64,000 nt of DNA. Source: Clostridia bacterium. GTDB lineage: Bacteria > Bacillota > Clostridia > Peptostreptococcales > Anaerovoracaceae. Shown piece after piece: positions 1-7,792 of the stretch; the first letter of the stretch is position 1; each line of letters begins with the position of its first letter. Where the stretch lies: positions 1 to 64,000 of the forward strand of contig CAJTER010000022.1 in NCBI GenBank assembly GCA_910575405.1, given 5' to 3'. Below the pieces are notes generated by a model, which was given only the letters and a program-made list of their open reading frames with translations, was not told where the DNA came from and made no database searches. A program made the position numbers and the translations under genes.

Positions 1-31
1 TTTGACTTATGACTTTTCAATATCTTCTGCC

Positions 32-57
32 AGGCATCCCCAAGGACGCCTGTTTTG
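32..57 (+). terminator. possible terminator-like hairpin
   Basis: AGGCATCC and GGACGCCT form an eight-pair stem (one wobble) around a short loop, followed on the plus strand by GTTTTG. It could end a plus-strand gene lying left of the window. The T tract is weak, so this is tentative. Confidence 0.3.
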
Positions 58-155
58 TCATGCAGTTTTCAATGTTCATTGCTGATATCTACCGCTTATT
101 AAACTAACCTTTCAGCAGCGGAGGGCTTCAGCTTTTTACCCTTGACTTTTAATAG

Positions 156-389
156 TTAGTCTTTCTCAATTTCTGCATCCAGCTCTTCTTTTGTGAGCTC
201 CCCTATTGACACAGGCTTTGAAACAGGAAGCTTTACTTCAAAGGGCAGGCCTTTCTGCAAAATAATCTGCTTGTAAAACATATTGATTGCATTAGACGCA
301 GGGATACCAAGTGCAGAAAGAATATTTTCCGCCTGCTCTTTGACCTCGGGTTCAATCCTTGCATATAAATTAGCTAACTCCACTTCCAT
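156..389 (-). CDS. RelB/DinJ-family antitoxin, no partner toxin visible
   Basis: The 77-residue protein has the ribbon-helix-helix layout of RelB/DinJ antitoxins: an N-terminal strand (residues about 8-12, ARIEP), then two helices (KEQAENILSALGI and ASNAINMFYKQI), then the LPFEVKLP segment that in this family leads into the toxin-binding tail. Such proteins neutralise a RelE/YafQ mRNA interferase and repress their own operon. The toxin gene normally follows directly, but the 155 bases downstream to the window edge are closed by stops in all three minus-strand frames, so the antitoxin appears orphaned, or its toxin has decayed. Family assignment is fairly sure; activity is unknown. Confidence 0.75.
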   Translation of the reverse strand: MEVELANLYARIEPEVKEQAENILSALGIPASNAINMFYKQIILQKGLPFEVKLPVSKPVSIGELTKEELDAEIEKD

Positions 390-496
390 AATCTACCATC
401 CTTTCATAAGAACACTTCAATTTATTCTGCTGCTTCAGTATAATTCCATCGTACACACAAAAGCAATGCACTTTCCATTTCCACACCTCAGCAAGT

Positions 497-1012
497 TCAC
501 AAAGCGATCTTATAAACATCCGCCTGCCCGCCTTCAAATGCAAAGCTCCGTTCATAAACACCGCCGTTTTTTACGATTGTTTTTACCGACGGCTCATTGT
601 CCCGCTCAACTGACAGATGCAGTTCACCCATTCCCGCATAAGCAGCGGCTTTTCGCAGCAGGCGCAGCATTTCTGTCCCGTATCCCTTTCTTCGCTGGGA
701 TGGCCGCACGCTGTAGCCGCAGTTTCCCAGATCCTTGAGAAAATCGTTTAATGTATGCCTCAGATCAATAATGCCGACAATTTCATTCCTTTCATCAACC
801 GCGAAAAAGGTATCCGTAACCACCCAATTGGGATTTACGGTTTCCATGCTCGTATTATCGGTTATGGATTTAAGCCATTCATCATAACTATCGATCTGAT
901 CCAGCAGTTCACTGCCGTTAATGACCCTTTCGCCGTGATCAAAAAATTCCTGCCTGAAGTTCAGTGCTCTGTCCTCAAATTCTTTTCCAGGCCGCACCAA
1001 TTTGATTGCCAT
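497..1012 (-). CDS. GNAT-family N-acetyltransferase
   Basis: This protein of about 171 residues carries the GNAT acetyl-CoA pyrophosphate-binding signature RRKGYG, preceded by the strand GYSVRPS and followed by the helix TEMLRLLRKAA; the closing part (NEPSVKTIVKNGGVYE) is the usual GNAT end in which an Asn and the NGG turn pack on the cofactor. It would transfer an acetyl group from acetyl-CoA to a small-molecule or peptide amine that cannot be named from sequence. Start chosen at 1012 because GGAGG lies five bases upstream; an in-frame ATG at 1024 is possible but has a poorer ribosome site. It stands alone among small accessory genes and may be transferred cargo. Confidence 0.8.
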   Translation of the reverse strand: MAIKLVRPGKEFEDRALNFRQEFFDHGERVINGSELLDQIDSYDEWLKSITDNTSMETVNPNWVVTDTFFAVDERNEIVGIIDLRHTLNDFLKDLGNCGYSVRPSQRRKGYGTEMLRLLRKAAAYAGMGELHLSVERDNEPSVKTIVKNGGVYERSFAFEGGQADVYKIAL

Positions 1013-1065
1013 TTTTGCCTCCATTCTCTTCTCTGCTCAAATTGAAAAGCAGGGAAAGCAAATCC

Positions 1066-1249
1066 CTAAAACTCATACCTGATCCCATGGGAGAGCAGCA
1101 GCCCACCTGTTAGTTCCACACATAAAATGATGGTATTCTCATCCTCAAAATTATTATGCCCATTATCGATCCATTCCGCAAAGGCCGTTTTCATCCGTTC
1201 CGAAACGTTCCACCATGATTGTTTCAGCTTCCTGACTTAATTGTTTCAT
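1066..1249 (-). pseudogene. remnant of a pyridoxamine-phosphate-oxidase-like (PPOX) flavoprotein
   Basis: Two short pieces in different frames look like the two ends of one protein. From the ATG at 1249 the first frame reads MKQLSQEAETIMVERFGTDE and soon stops. The next frame then reads through AFAEWIDNGHNNFEDENTI and LTGGLLLSHGIRYEF to a stop at 1066. The second piece resembles the C-terminus of small PPOX-family general stress or heme/flavin-binding proteins, the first their N-terminal helix. The middle of the protein (roughly 80-100 residues) is missing, so this is an internally deleted, frameshifted relic. Family recognition is from motif memory. Confidence 0.55.
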
Positions 1250-1276
1250 AGAATTCCTCTTTGTAACTTCCGCCGC

Positions 1277-1735
1277 TTACCTCATACACGCATCCACAAA
1301 TTCCAGGGGTACATCCATGCGCCGCGCCGCCTGCTCCGATGTCATTCCACTGTCCAGAAAGCGTCTGCAAACGGCCTTCATATTTTCTCCCACTTCAATA
1401 ATATGCCGGTCCGGATCATAAAAGCGAACCACCCGCTGCCCCCAGGAATGCTCCTTAACAGGGTGGACGTATTCAACATCGCAGGCTTTCAGTTTGTCCG
1501 CGAATTTGTCAAAATCATCTTCTTCAAAGTAAATCTCAAAATTATTGCCGCCAAAGGAGATTTCACCTGCGTCGATAAAATCCCTGTATGTTTCAGCTGT
1601 CTGCAGGGCCAGGCCGCCGGTTAATGTTTTGTTTGCTCCGAAGTCCATGATTACGTCGAGTCCCAAAACTCGTTTATAAAATTCAACCGATTGTTCCATA
1701 TCCGTCACAACCAGCATAGTGCTTTCTAATTTCAT
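1277..1735 (-). CDS. VOC-family (glyoxalase/bleomycin-resistance fold) protein
   Basis: A 152-residue protein from the start at 1735, which has GGAGG eight bases upstream; longer reading to 1810 is not supported by a ribosome site. It starts with the beta-alpha pattern STMLVVTDMEQSVEFYKRVLG, typical of the first half of the vicinal oxygen chelate fold, and the second half (VEYVHPVKEHSWGQRVVRFYDPDRHIIEVGE) ends in the DPDxHxIEVGE motif whose Glu and His commonly bind a metal. A C-terminal helical tail (about 25 residues, MTSEQAARRMDVPLEFVDACMR) is an addition seen in some clostridial homologues. Substrate unknown; it may be a dioxygenase-like, lyase-like or drug-binding protein. Confidence 0.75.
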   Translation of the reverse strand: MKLESTMLVVTDMEQSVEFYKRVLGLDVIMDFGANKTLTGGLALQTAETYRDFIDAGEISFGGNNFEIYFEEDDFDKFADKLKACDVEYVHPVKEHSWGQRVVRFYDPDRHIIEVGENMKAVCRRFLDSGMTSEQAARRMDVPLEFVDACMR

Positions 1736-1811
1736 ATCCAATACCTCCGTAAAATCCGAATTATTTTGTATAGCTTTACAGGCCGCTGCAGCTGTCCAAA
1801 ATTCGTACAAT

Positions 1812-1982
1812 CCCAGTTTTTTTATTTATCAGCTTTTGCGCATATACGCGGAACCTATACAGCATGACGGCTCCCAGGCAGAGGCACAGCGCGCCAAGAT
1901 GTCTCTCAGAGCCGATAAAAACACGATAGAAACGATATACGCAATTACAGATGCAAGGTACCAGAGTACTGCACATATTTTA
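1812..1982 (-). pseudogene. possible frameshifted small membrane protein remnant
   Basis: One minus-strand frame encodes WYLASVIAYIVSIVF and the neighbouring frame continues as GALCLCLGAVMLYRFRVYA followed by QKLINKKTG. Joined across a T run these would make a two-helix membrane protein with a basic end. Neither frame has a convincing start with a ribosome site. This is an inference from hydrophobicity and could be chance. Confidence 0.25.
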
Positions 1983-2081
1983 TTTTTCTAAGAAAAACTC
2001 TCCTTCTCGTCCTCCAAACATATAGTCAGTATACCACACTCTCCCGCAATATTTCACCACAAACTTTCTCCCGCTCGCCCC

Positions 2082-2119
2082 TTGACTGCCATTTAGCATA
2101 CTGGTATACTTGTATACAA
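2082..2119 (+). promoter_or_regulatory. sigma-A-type promoter with overlapping TTGTATACAA operator for acn-icd
   Basis: TTGACT (2082-2087) and TATACT (2105-2110) are separated by 17 bases, a near-consensus housekeeping promoter. The -10 box lies inside GGTATAC followed directly by the perfect ten-base palindrome TTGTATACAA (2110-2119), the kind of site bound by GntR-family FCD regulators. A regulator bound here would block polymerase. A leader of about 155 bases without obvious structure follows before the aconitase start. Confidence 0.65.
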
Positions 2120-2275
2120 TGGCGTCTGAACGTGCGCGGCCAAAAGGCCCAGCCAAAATCCGACATCGGAATTGCGGCCTGCTCCGGCAGACAGAGCTGG
2201 GGCACATTTCGGCAGTCATTCACATCATAATCGTTACAAACCGTTGCATATATGATATAAGGAGGTTCATATAAT

Positions 2276-4198
2276 ATGGGAAAGACACTGGCATATAAGA
2301 TCCTGGAAAATCACCTGGTCGCAGGTGAGCTGACTCCGGGAGAGGAAATTACCATTAAAATCGATCAGACACTAACGCAGGACTCTACCGGCACCATGGT
2401 ATACCTGCAGCTTGAGGCTATGGATGTGGATAAAGTGAAGACCGAGCTTTCGGTAGCTTACATAGATCACAACACCCTACAGACTGGCTTTGAAAACGCG
2501 GATGACCACGCCTTCATCAAGAGCGTTGCCCAGAGACACGGCGTACTCTTTTCTAAGCCTGGAAACGGCATCTGCCACCAGCTTCATCTGGAAAATTACG
2601 GAAAACCAGGAAAAACCCTGCTGGGCTCCGACAGCCACACTCCCACAGGCGGCGGCCTGGGCATGATCGCTATTGGCGCGGGCGGCCTGGATGTTGCGGT
2701 TGCCATGGCAAAGGGAACCTACAGCCTGGTAGCACCTAAGGTGATTAAAGTGGAATTAAAAGGCAAGCTGAACCCCTGGACCTCTGCAAAGGATGTAATT
2801 CTTTACGTGCTGCAGCAGCTGAGTGTAAAGGGCGGTGTTGGCAAAATTGTGGAATATACGGGCGAAGGCGTAAAATCCCTTTCTGTAACGGACCGTGCGA
2901 CCATCACCAACATGGGAGCAGAGCTGGGCGCCACCACTTCTGTATTCCCAAGCGATGAAAACACAAAGGCTTATCTCAAATCCCAGGGAAGAGAAGCGGA
3001 TTACGCGCCTCTGGCAGCTGACGCGGATGCTGCTTACGATGAAGAGCTCATCGTAGATCTGGACGCTCTCACGCCTCTGGCCGCGCAGCCCCACAGTCCG
3101 GACAATGTGGACAGCGTAGCAAACATCGGTGAAATCAAGGTGGATCAGGTTGCAATCGGAAGCTGCACCAACTCTTCCTACACGGATCTGATGAAGGTTG
3201 CAGCCATTCTCAAGGGCAAAAAGGTACACCCTGACGTAAGCCTTGTCATTTCCCCGGGTTCCAGCAAGATCCTGACCAAAATGGCGGAAAACGGCGCTCT
3301 GGCAGACATCATCGCTTCCGGCGCACGGATCATCGAAAATGCCTGCGGCCCCTGCATCGGCATGGGACAGTCACCAAAATCCGGGGCAGTTTCTCTGCGA
3401 ACCTTTAACCGTAACTTCAAAGGAAGAAGCGGAACGCTAGATGCGGACGTATATTTGGTAAGCCCGGAAACAGCCGCAATTTCCGCTATTACAGGCGTTC
3501 TCACCGACGGCAGCAAGTCCGGTCAGTCTCTTCCGCAGATCGAAGAAACCGACTTTGCATTTAACGACAACTTCATCGTTTACCCGGAAGGGACCAATAC
3601 GGAAAACACGCCGGTCGCTATGGGACCCAACATCAAGCCCTTCCCAAGAAACACAGCCCTTGCTGAAAAGGTGGAAGTGACCGTTACCCTCCATGCGGGC
3701 GACAACATTACAACCGATGACATCATGCCGTCCGACTCCAGACTGCTGCCCTACCGCTCCAACATTCCCCACCTTTCCAATTACTGTTTTGAAAAGGTGG
3801 ACAGCGGATTTGCGGCAAGATGCAAGGAAGCCGGCTCCTGTGCTATCATCGGCGGCGACAACTACGGACAGGGCTCCAGCAGAGAGCACGCGGCACTAGC
3901 GCCTCTTTACCTGGGCATCAAGTTCGTACTGGCTAAATCCTTCGCAAGAATCCACAGATCTAACCTGATCAACAGCGGAATCATGCCTTTAGTATTTGAA
4001 AACCCGGCGGATTACGATGATTTTAGCATCGGGGACAAGCTGGTCATTGAAGACGCCCAAAAGCAGGTTCAGTCCGGCGCCGTGGAAGTAAAAAATATCC
4101 AGACTGGAAAGGTTTACAAGGCTGTCACCAATTTCTCGGAGCTGGAAACAAACATGATTCTGCGGGGCGGAAAGATCAATCTCATCAAAGGTGAATAA
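2276..4198 (+). CDS. acnA: aconitate hydratase
   Basis: The 640-residue protein is a full-length aconitase that interconverts citrate and isocitrate in the cytoplasm with a labile [4Fe-4S] cluster. The cluster ligands are visible as Cys297 (GSCTNSS) and Cys357/Cys360 (ENACGPCIGMGQ); the substrate-loop motif GSDSHTPTGGGLGM lies at about 117-130, and the C-terminal swivel domain shows GDNYGQGSSREHAA and SFARIHRSNLINSGIMP. The length matches the shorter bacterial/mitochondrial-like class rather than the about 890-residue AcnA of E. coli, so the symbol is approximate. AAGGAGG precedes the start. It is followed after 30 bases by isocitrate dehydrogenase, so the pair supplies 2-oxoglutarate, probably for glutamate synthesis; citrate synthase is not in the window. 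Confidence 0.93.
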   Translation: MGKTLAYKILENHLVAGELTPGEEITIKIDQTLTQDSTGTMVYLQLEAMDVDKVKTELSVAYIDHNTLQTGFENADDHAFIKSVAQRHGVLFSKPGNGICHQLHLENYGKPGKTLLGSDSHTPTGGGLGMIAIGAGGLDVAVAMAKGTYSLVAPKVIKVELKGKLNPWTSAKDVILYVLQQLSVKGGVGKIVEYTGEGVKSLSVTDRATITNMGAELGATTSVFPSDENTKAYLKSQGREADYAPLAADADAAYDEELIVDLDALTPLAAQPHSPDNVDSVANIGEIKVDQVAIGSCTNSSYTDLMKVAAILKGKKVHPDVSLVISPGSSKILTKMAENGALADIIASGARIIENACGPCIGMGQSPKSGAVSLRTFNRNFKGRSGTLDADVYLVSPETAAISAITGVLTDGSKSGQSLPQIEETDFAFNDNFIVYPEGTNTENTPVAMGPNIKPFPRNTALAEKVEVTVTLHAGDNITTDDIMPSDSRLLPYRSNIPHLSNYCFEKVDSGFAARCKEAGSCAIIGGDNYGQGSSREHAALAPLYLGIKFVLAKSFARIHRSNLINSGIMPLVFENPADYDDFSIGDKLVIEDAQKQVQSGAVEVKNIQTGKVYKAVTNFSELETNMILRGGKINLIKGE

Positions 4199-4228
4199 GA
4201 AGGAAAGGCGAAAAACAGGAACATTACT

Positions 4229-5356
4229 ATGGAATACATAAACGCATTTGAACAGATCGTAAAAGACCAGCTAAAGCGGGTAGAGCGGCTGAAGGAATCT
4301 TCCCAGCTCTTAGAATACGACAAGCTGGACAAAATCATTATCGGGACCATCGACGGCGACGGCATCGGCCCTGTCATCATGGACTCCTGCCGCAGCATCC
4401 TGGAAAAGCTGTTAGCAGAGGAAATTGCCGCTGGAAAAATCGAGCTGCGGGACATCCCGGGCCTGACCCTGGAAAACCGCATCGCCAAGATGGAAACCGT
4501 GCCTGCCGATGTACTGGCTGCCATCAAGGAATGCCACGTTCTTTTGAAGGGGCCTACCACAACTCCCGGAAAGGGCGACAATCTGCCCAACATTGAGAGC
4601 GCCAACGTGACCCTGAGAAGGGAACTGGATCTCTTCGCTAACGTGCGTCCGGTTGTGATCCCGGAAAAAAATATCGACTGGATCTTTTACCGTGAAAACA
4701 CGGAGGGAGAATACGCGCTGGGAAGCCGGGGCGTTGACATTAACGAGGACATCTCCATCGACTTTAAGGTGACCACCACCCTGGGCACCACCCGTCTGGC
4801 GAGAGCTGCTTTTGAATACGCCAAGGCAAACGGAAACAAGAATGTTTCTATCGTTACCAAGGCCAACATCATGAAAAAGACCGACGGCAAATTCCTCAGC
4901 CTCTGCTACGATGTGGCAAAGGATTATCCGGACATCAAAACCGACGACTGGTACGTGGACATTATGGCCGCCAATCTGGTCAACGATCAGATTAACAGCA
5001 ACTTTAACGTAGTCATTCTGCCCAATCTGTATGGAGACATTATCACCGACGAAGCGGCTCAGATTCAGGGCGGAGTCGGTACTGCGGGAAGCGCCAATGT
5101 AGGCAGCCGCTACGCCATGTTTGAAGCCATTCACGGATCTGCTCCCAGAATGATCGCAGATGGAATCGGAGAATACGCCAACCCTTCCAGCATCGCCCGG
5201 GCAGCCGTTATGATGCTGCGCCACATCGGATACACGGGAAAAGCCGCTTCCCTGGAGCAGGTTTTAGATGCTGCTCAGAAAGCCCTTGATCTTCCCGGAG
5301 ACGGCACTGGAAATACAGCCGCCGACTTTACGGATTTCGTAATCAAGAATCTGTAA
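4229..5356 (+). CDS. icd: isocitrate dehydrogenase (isocitrate/isopropylmalate dehydrogenase family)
   Basis: A 375-residue decarboxylating dehydrogenase converting isocitrate to 2-oxoglutarate with NAD(P)+. Visible family features are GTIDGDGIGP near residue 40, LLKGPTTTP, the substrate-binding arginines in NVTLRRELDLFANVRPV, the catalytic YRENTEGEY segment, the metal-binding Asp region LYGDIITDEAAQIQGG and the cofactor-site motif HGSAPRM ... EYANPSS. An N-terminal helical extension of about 35 residues precedes the Rossmann-like core. Cofactor preference cannot be fixed by eye. AGGA sits eight bases before the ATG. It is co-transcribed with aconitase and closed by a strong hairpin terminator. 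The neighbouring aconitase makes isopropylmalate dehydrogenase unlikely. Confidence 0.9.
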   Translation: MEYINAFEQIVKDQLKRVERLKESSQLLEYDKLDKIIIGTIDGDGIGPVIMDSCRSILEKLLAEEIAAGKIELRDIPGLTLENRIAKMETVPADVLAAIKECHVLLKGPTTTPGKGDNLPNIESANVTLRRELDLFANVRPVVIPEKNIDWIFYRENTEGEYALGSRGVDINEDISIDFKVTTTLGTTRLARAAFEYAKANGNKNVSIVTKANIMKKTDGKFLSLCYDVAKDYPDIKTDDWYVDIMAANLVNDQINSNFNVVILPNLYGDIITDEAAQIQGGVGTAGSANVGSRYAMFEAIHGSAPRMIADGIGEYANPSSIARAAVMMLRHIGYTGKAASLEQVLDAAQKALDLPGDGTGNTAADFTDFVIKNL

Positions 5357-5373
5357 GCTAAAACGGACCATAT

Positions 5374-5427
5374 AGCGTGCTGCGGACACAGGCTGCATCA
5401 GCCTCCCCTGCCGCGGCACGCTTTTTC
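5374..5427 (+). terminator. intrinsic terminator of acn-icd
   Basis: AGCGTGC-GCGG pairs with CCGC-GCACGCT across a loop, followed by TTTTT. It lies 18 bases after the isocitrate dehydrogenase stop codon. Confidence 0.8.
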
Positions 5428-5504
5428 TAGTATAGTGTCTGGTTGAAAATTGTGGTAAATATCAAACAGATGCTATGCTGCATCAATAAATAAAGGAGAC
5501 AGCC

Positions 5505-6158
5505 ATGGTACTTTACAAGCATTCGGATGATCCCAAGGCCAACGCCCCCATTTCCAGCAATCTGTATTCTCAATTGCAGCGCGATATTCTAATGGGAAAG
5601 CTAAAGCCCGGCCAAAAGCTCACCGAGCAGGTCATCTGCAAGGAATACAAGGTCAGCCGCACCCCTGTGCGTGAGGCCCTTAGGCAGCTGGAAATGGAAG
5701 GCCTTGTGGAAAATATCCTCAACCGGGGCGCTTTTGTCATCGGCCTTACCCAGCAGGATTTTCAGGACTTATTCGAGCTTCGCAAAATCTACGAGATCCA
5801 GGCGGTCAAATGGGCTATCCAGCGGATTACGGATGAGGAAATGGACGCCCTGGATGAAACCTTTGAATTTATGGAGTTTTATACACTGCGAAATGACATC
5901 GACAAAATGCTTACCATCAATGCCGGCTTTCACCAGATCATTTACGGCGCTTCCCACAACCGGATGCTCAAGCAGGTGCTTACCTCTTACCAGACGTATT
6001 TTAAATACCATTCCCAGGGAAACAGCTATGCGGATAATTATCTGACCAATGTCTTAGAGGAGCATCGGATGATTTTCAAAGCCTTTATTGAAAAGGACCC
6101 GGAATCCGGCGCCGAAGCCATGGAGCGTCATATTGAAAATTCAAAAAAAAGACGGTAA
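5505..6158 (+). CDS. GntR-family transcriptional regulator (FCD type)
   Basis: The 217-residue protein has a GntR winged helix at about residues 18-85 (SNLYSQLQRDILMGKLKPGQ, then KEYKVSRTPVREALRQLEMEG, the recognition helix) and an all-helical FCD effector domain from about 90 (DLFELRKIYEIQAVKWA ... NAGFHQIIYGASHNRML). FCD regulators bind organic acids through metal-coordinating Asp/His residues; the HQ and late H positions are present. AAAGGAG lies seven bases before the ATG. It directly follows acn-icd, whose promoter carries a GntR-like TTGTATACAA palindrome, so control of that operon by a citrate-type effector is the simplest inference. The protein ends in a basic tail (NSKKRR). Confidence 0.88.
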   Translation: MVLYKHSDDPKANAPISSNLYSQLQRDILMGKLKPGQKLTEQVICKEYKVSRTPVREALRQLEMEGLVENILNRGAFVIGLTQQDFQDLFELRKIYEIQAVKWAIQRITDEEMDALDETFEFMEFYTLRNDIDKMLTINAGFHQIIYGASHNRMLKQVLTSYQTYFKYHSQGNSYADNYLTNVLEEHRMIFKAFIEKDPESGAEAMERHIENSKKRR

Positions 6159-6241
6159 CGCATATTCATATGAGCTTAATTGTGGTAAAATGTATAGAGA
6201 AAGTATTGCTTGTGTAAACTTTAAGAAGGGGGAACATCGTT

Positions 6242-6697
6242 ATGACAATCTTCGGAATTACCCTAAGTCTTGCCGTTATCTGGCTGATCGTTGCTGCTGT
6301 CTGTGGAATTATTGAGGCTCTCACCATGGGGCTTACCACCATCTGGTTTACTGGGGGCGCCATCATGGCCTCTATTGCCGCCATGGCAGGCCTGTCACTA
6401 ATTGTGCAGATAATTGTATTTCTGGTGGTTTCCATTGTGCTCATCTACTTTACCAGACCTCTTGCTAAGAAAAAGCTGAAGGTGGGAAGTGAAAAGACCA
6501 ACGTGGACGCTCTCGTTGGCAGAGAAGCGCTGGTAACGGAAACTATTGAACCATTTTCCACGGGCCAGGCCAAAGTGGACGGACTCGTTTGGTCTGCTGT
6601 ATCAAAGGAAAATCACAGCACAATTAAAAGCGGAACTACTGTGACCATCAATGGCATAGAAGGTGTAAAGCTGATTGTTTCTCCTTCTGGACAGTAA
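6242..6697 (+). CDS. NfeD-family membrane protein
   Basis: A 151-residue protein with two or three transmembrane helices in the first 70 residues (LSLAVIWLIVAAVCGIIEAL; TTIWFTGGAIMASIAAMAG; LIVQIIVFLVVSIVLIYF), then a soluble OB-fold domain (about 82-150) with the NfeD pattern LVGREALVTETIEPFSTGQAKVDGLVWSAVS. NfeD proteins partner SPFH/stomatin proteins in membrane microdomains; the next gene, 36 bases on, encodes exactly such a protein. This is the short NfeD form without the ClpP-class protease domain. The start follows AGGGGGAA. Confidence 0.88.
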   Translation: MTIFGITLSLAVIWLIVAAVCGIIEALTMGLTTIWFTGGAIMASIAAMAGLSLIVQIIVFLVVSIVLIYFTRPLAKKKLKVGSEKTNVDALVGREALVTETIEPFSTGQAKVDGLVWSAVSKENHSTIKSGTTVTINGIEGVKLIVSPSGQ

Positions 6698-6733
6698 GTG
6701 TAAATTTTATGTACATGAAAAGGAGGAACACAC

Positions 6734-7666
6734 ATGATTATGTCAATTCTTGCACCCATTATTCTCATTGTAATTATCATCTGGCTGATTGTAACAAACA
6801 TCCGTATTGTGCCGCAGGCTCATGCTTATGTGCTGGAACGGCTGGGAGCGTATCACTCCACCTGGCAGGTAGGGCTGCACTTTAAAATTCCGCTCATCGA
6901 CAAGGTGGCAAAAAAAGTTTCTTTAAAGGAGCACGTTATCGACTTTCCGCCTCAACCGGTTATCACCAAGGACAATGTAACCATTGAAATCGACACGGTT
7001 GTCTATTTTCAGATTACCGATCCAAAGCTTTATTCCTATGGAGTCGAAAATCCTATGGCTGCTATTGAAAATCTGACAGCTACCACTCTGCGTAACATCA
7101 TCGGAGAATTGGAGCTTGATGGAACCCTTACCAGCCGTGAGCATATTAACTCCAAAATCCGTCTTGTTTTGGACGAAGCAACGGATGCCTGGGGCATTAA
7201 AATCAACCGTGTGGAAGTCAAAAACATTAATCCGCCAAAGGATATCCAGATGGCCATGGAAAAACAGATGCGTGCGGAGCGTGAACGGCGTGAAGCCATT
7301 CTGCGGGCAGAAGGTGAAAAGAAGTCGGCCGTCCTCATTGCGGAAGGTCAGAAAGAAGCCGTTATTCTGGAAGCAGAAGGCGCCAAGCAGTCTGCCATCA
7401 AATCCGCGGAAGGAGAAGCAGAGGCTATCCGCATGGTTCAGCAGGCAACTGCCGACGGACTGCGCATGCTGGCAGAAGCAGCTCCTACTCAGGAGGTTCT
7501 GACCATCAAGAGTCTCGACGCATTTCAGGCTGCTGCTGACGGAAAATCCACCAAGATCATCATCCCATCTGAAATTCAGGGGATCGCGGGTCTTGCCAGC
7601 GCTCTGACGGAAATCGTAAAGGATCCGGGCAATCCGGCTCCCAAAAACCCGAAAGTAAAAAGCTAA
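6734..7666 (+). CDS. SPFH/band-7 (stomatin-like) membrane protein
   Basis: The 310-residue protein has one N-terminal membrane helix (residues about 2-24), an SPFH domain (about 25-190: RIVPQAHAYVLERLGAYH, FPPQPVITKDNVTIEIDTVVYFQI, the ATTLRNIIGELELDGTLTSR core), and a long charged helix (about 175-255, REAILRAEGEKKSAVLIAEG and repeated AEG units) that forms the coiled-coil oligomer. It probably assembles into membrane rings that organise microdomains or regulate a protease, together with NfeD encoded just upstream. GGAGG precedes the start; a bidirectional hairpin follows. It matches the QmcA/slipin group rather than HflK/C. Confidence 0.9.
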   Translation: MIMSILAPIILIVIIIWLIVTNIRIVPQAHAYVLERLGAYHSTWQVGLHFKIPLIDKVAKKVSLKEHVIDFPPQPVITKDNVTIEIDTVVYFQITDPKLYSYGVENPMAAIENLTATTLRNIIGELELDGTLTSREHINSKIRLVLDEATDAWGIKINRVEVKNINPPKDIQMAMEKQMRAERERREAILRAEGEKKSAVLIAEGQKEAVILEAEGAKQSAIKSAEGEAEAIRMVQQATADGLRMLAEAAPTQEVLTIKSLDAFQAAADGKSTKIIIPSEIQGIAGLASALTEIVKDPGNPAPKNPKVKS

Positions 7667-7698
7667 AAAATAAATGTAGTTAACCGCATAAAACTCGA

Positions 7699-7735
7699 AA
7701 CAGCCTTGCGCAGGTATTGGTGCAAGGCTGTTTTA
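7699..7735. terminator. bidirectional intrinsic terminator
   Basis: AACAGCCTTGC and GCAAGGCTGTT form a perfect 11-pair stem with T-rich flanks (TTTTAT on plus). It separates the plus-strand NfeD/SPFH operon from the converging minus-strand genes. Confidence 0.8.
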
Positions 7736-7792
7736 TATTCGCATATTGTCCAGCTGTTGCTCATGGCATCTGGCGCTTTCTCTGCTAGTGCT

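Noticed and set aside
1980-2223. Two minus-strand frames of 65-79 codons upstream of the aconitase gene
   Set aside because: They run antisense through the acn promoter and leader, have no recognisable protein features and no good ribosome site.
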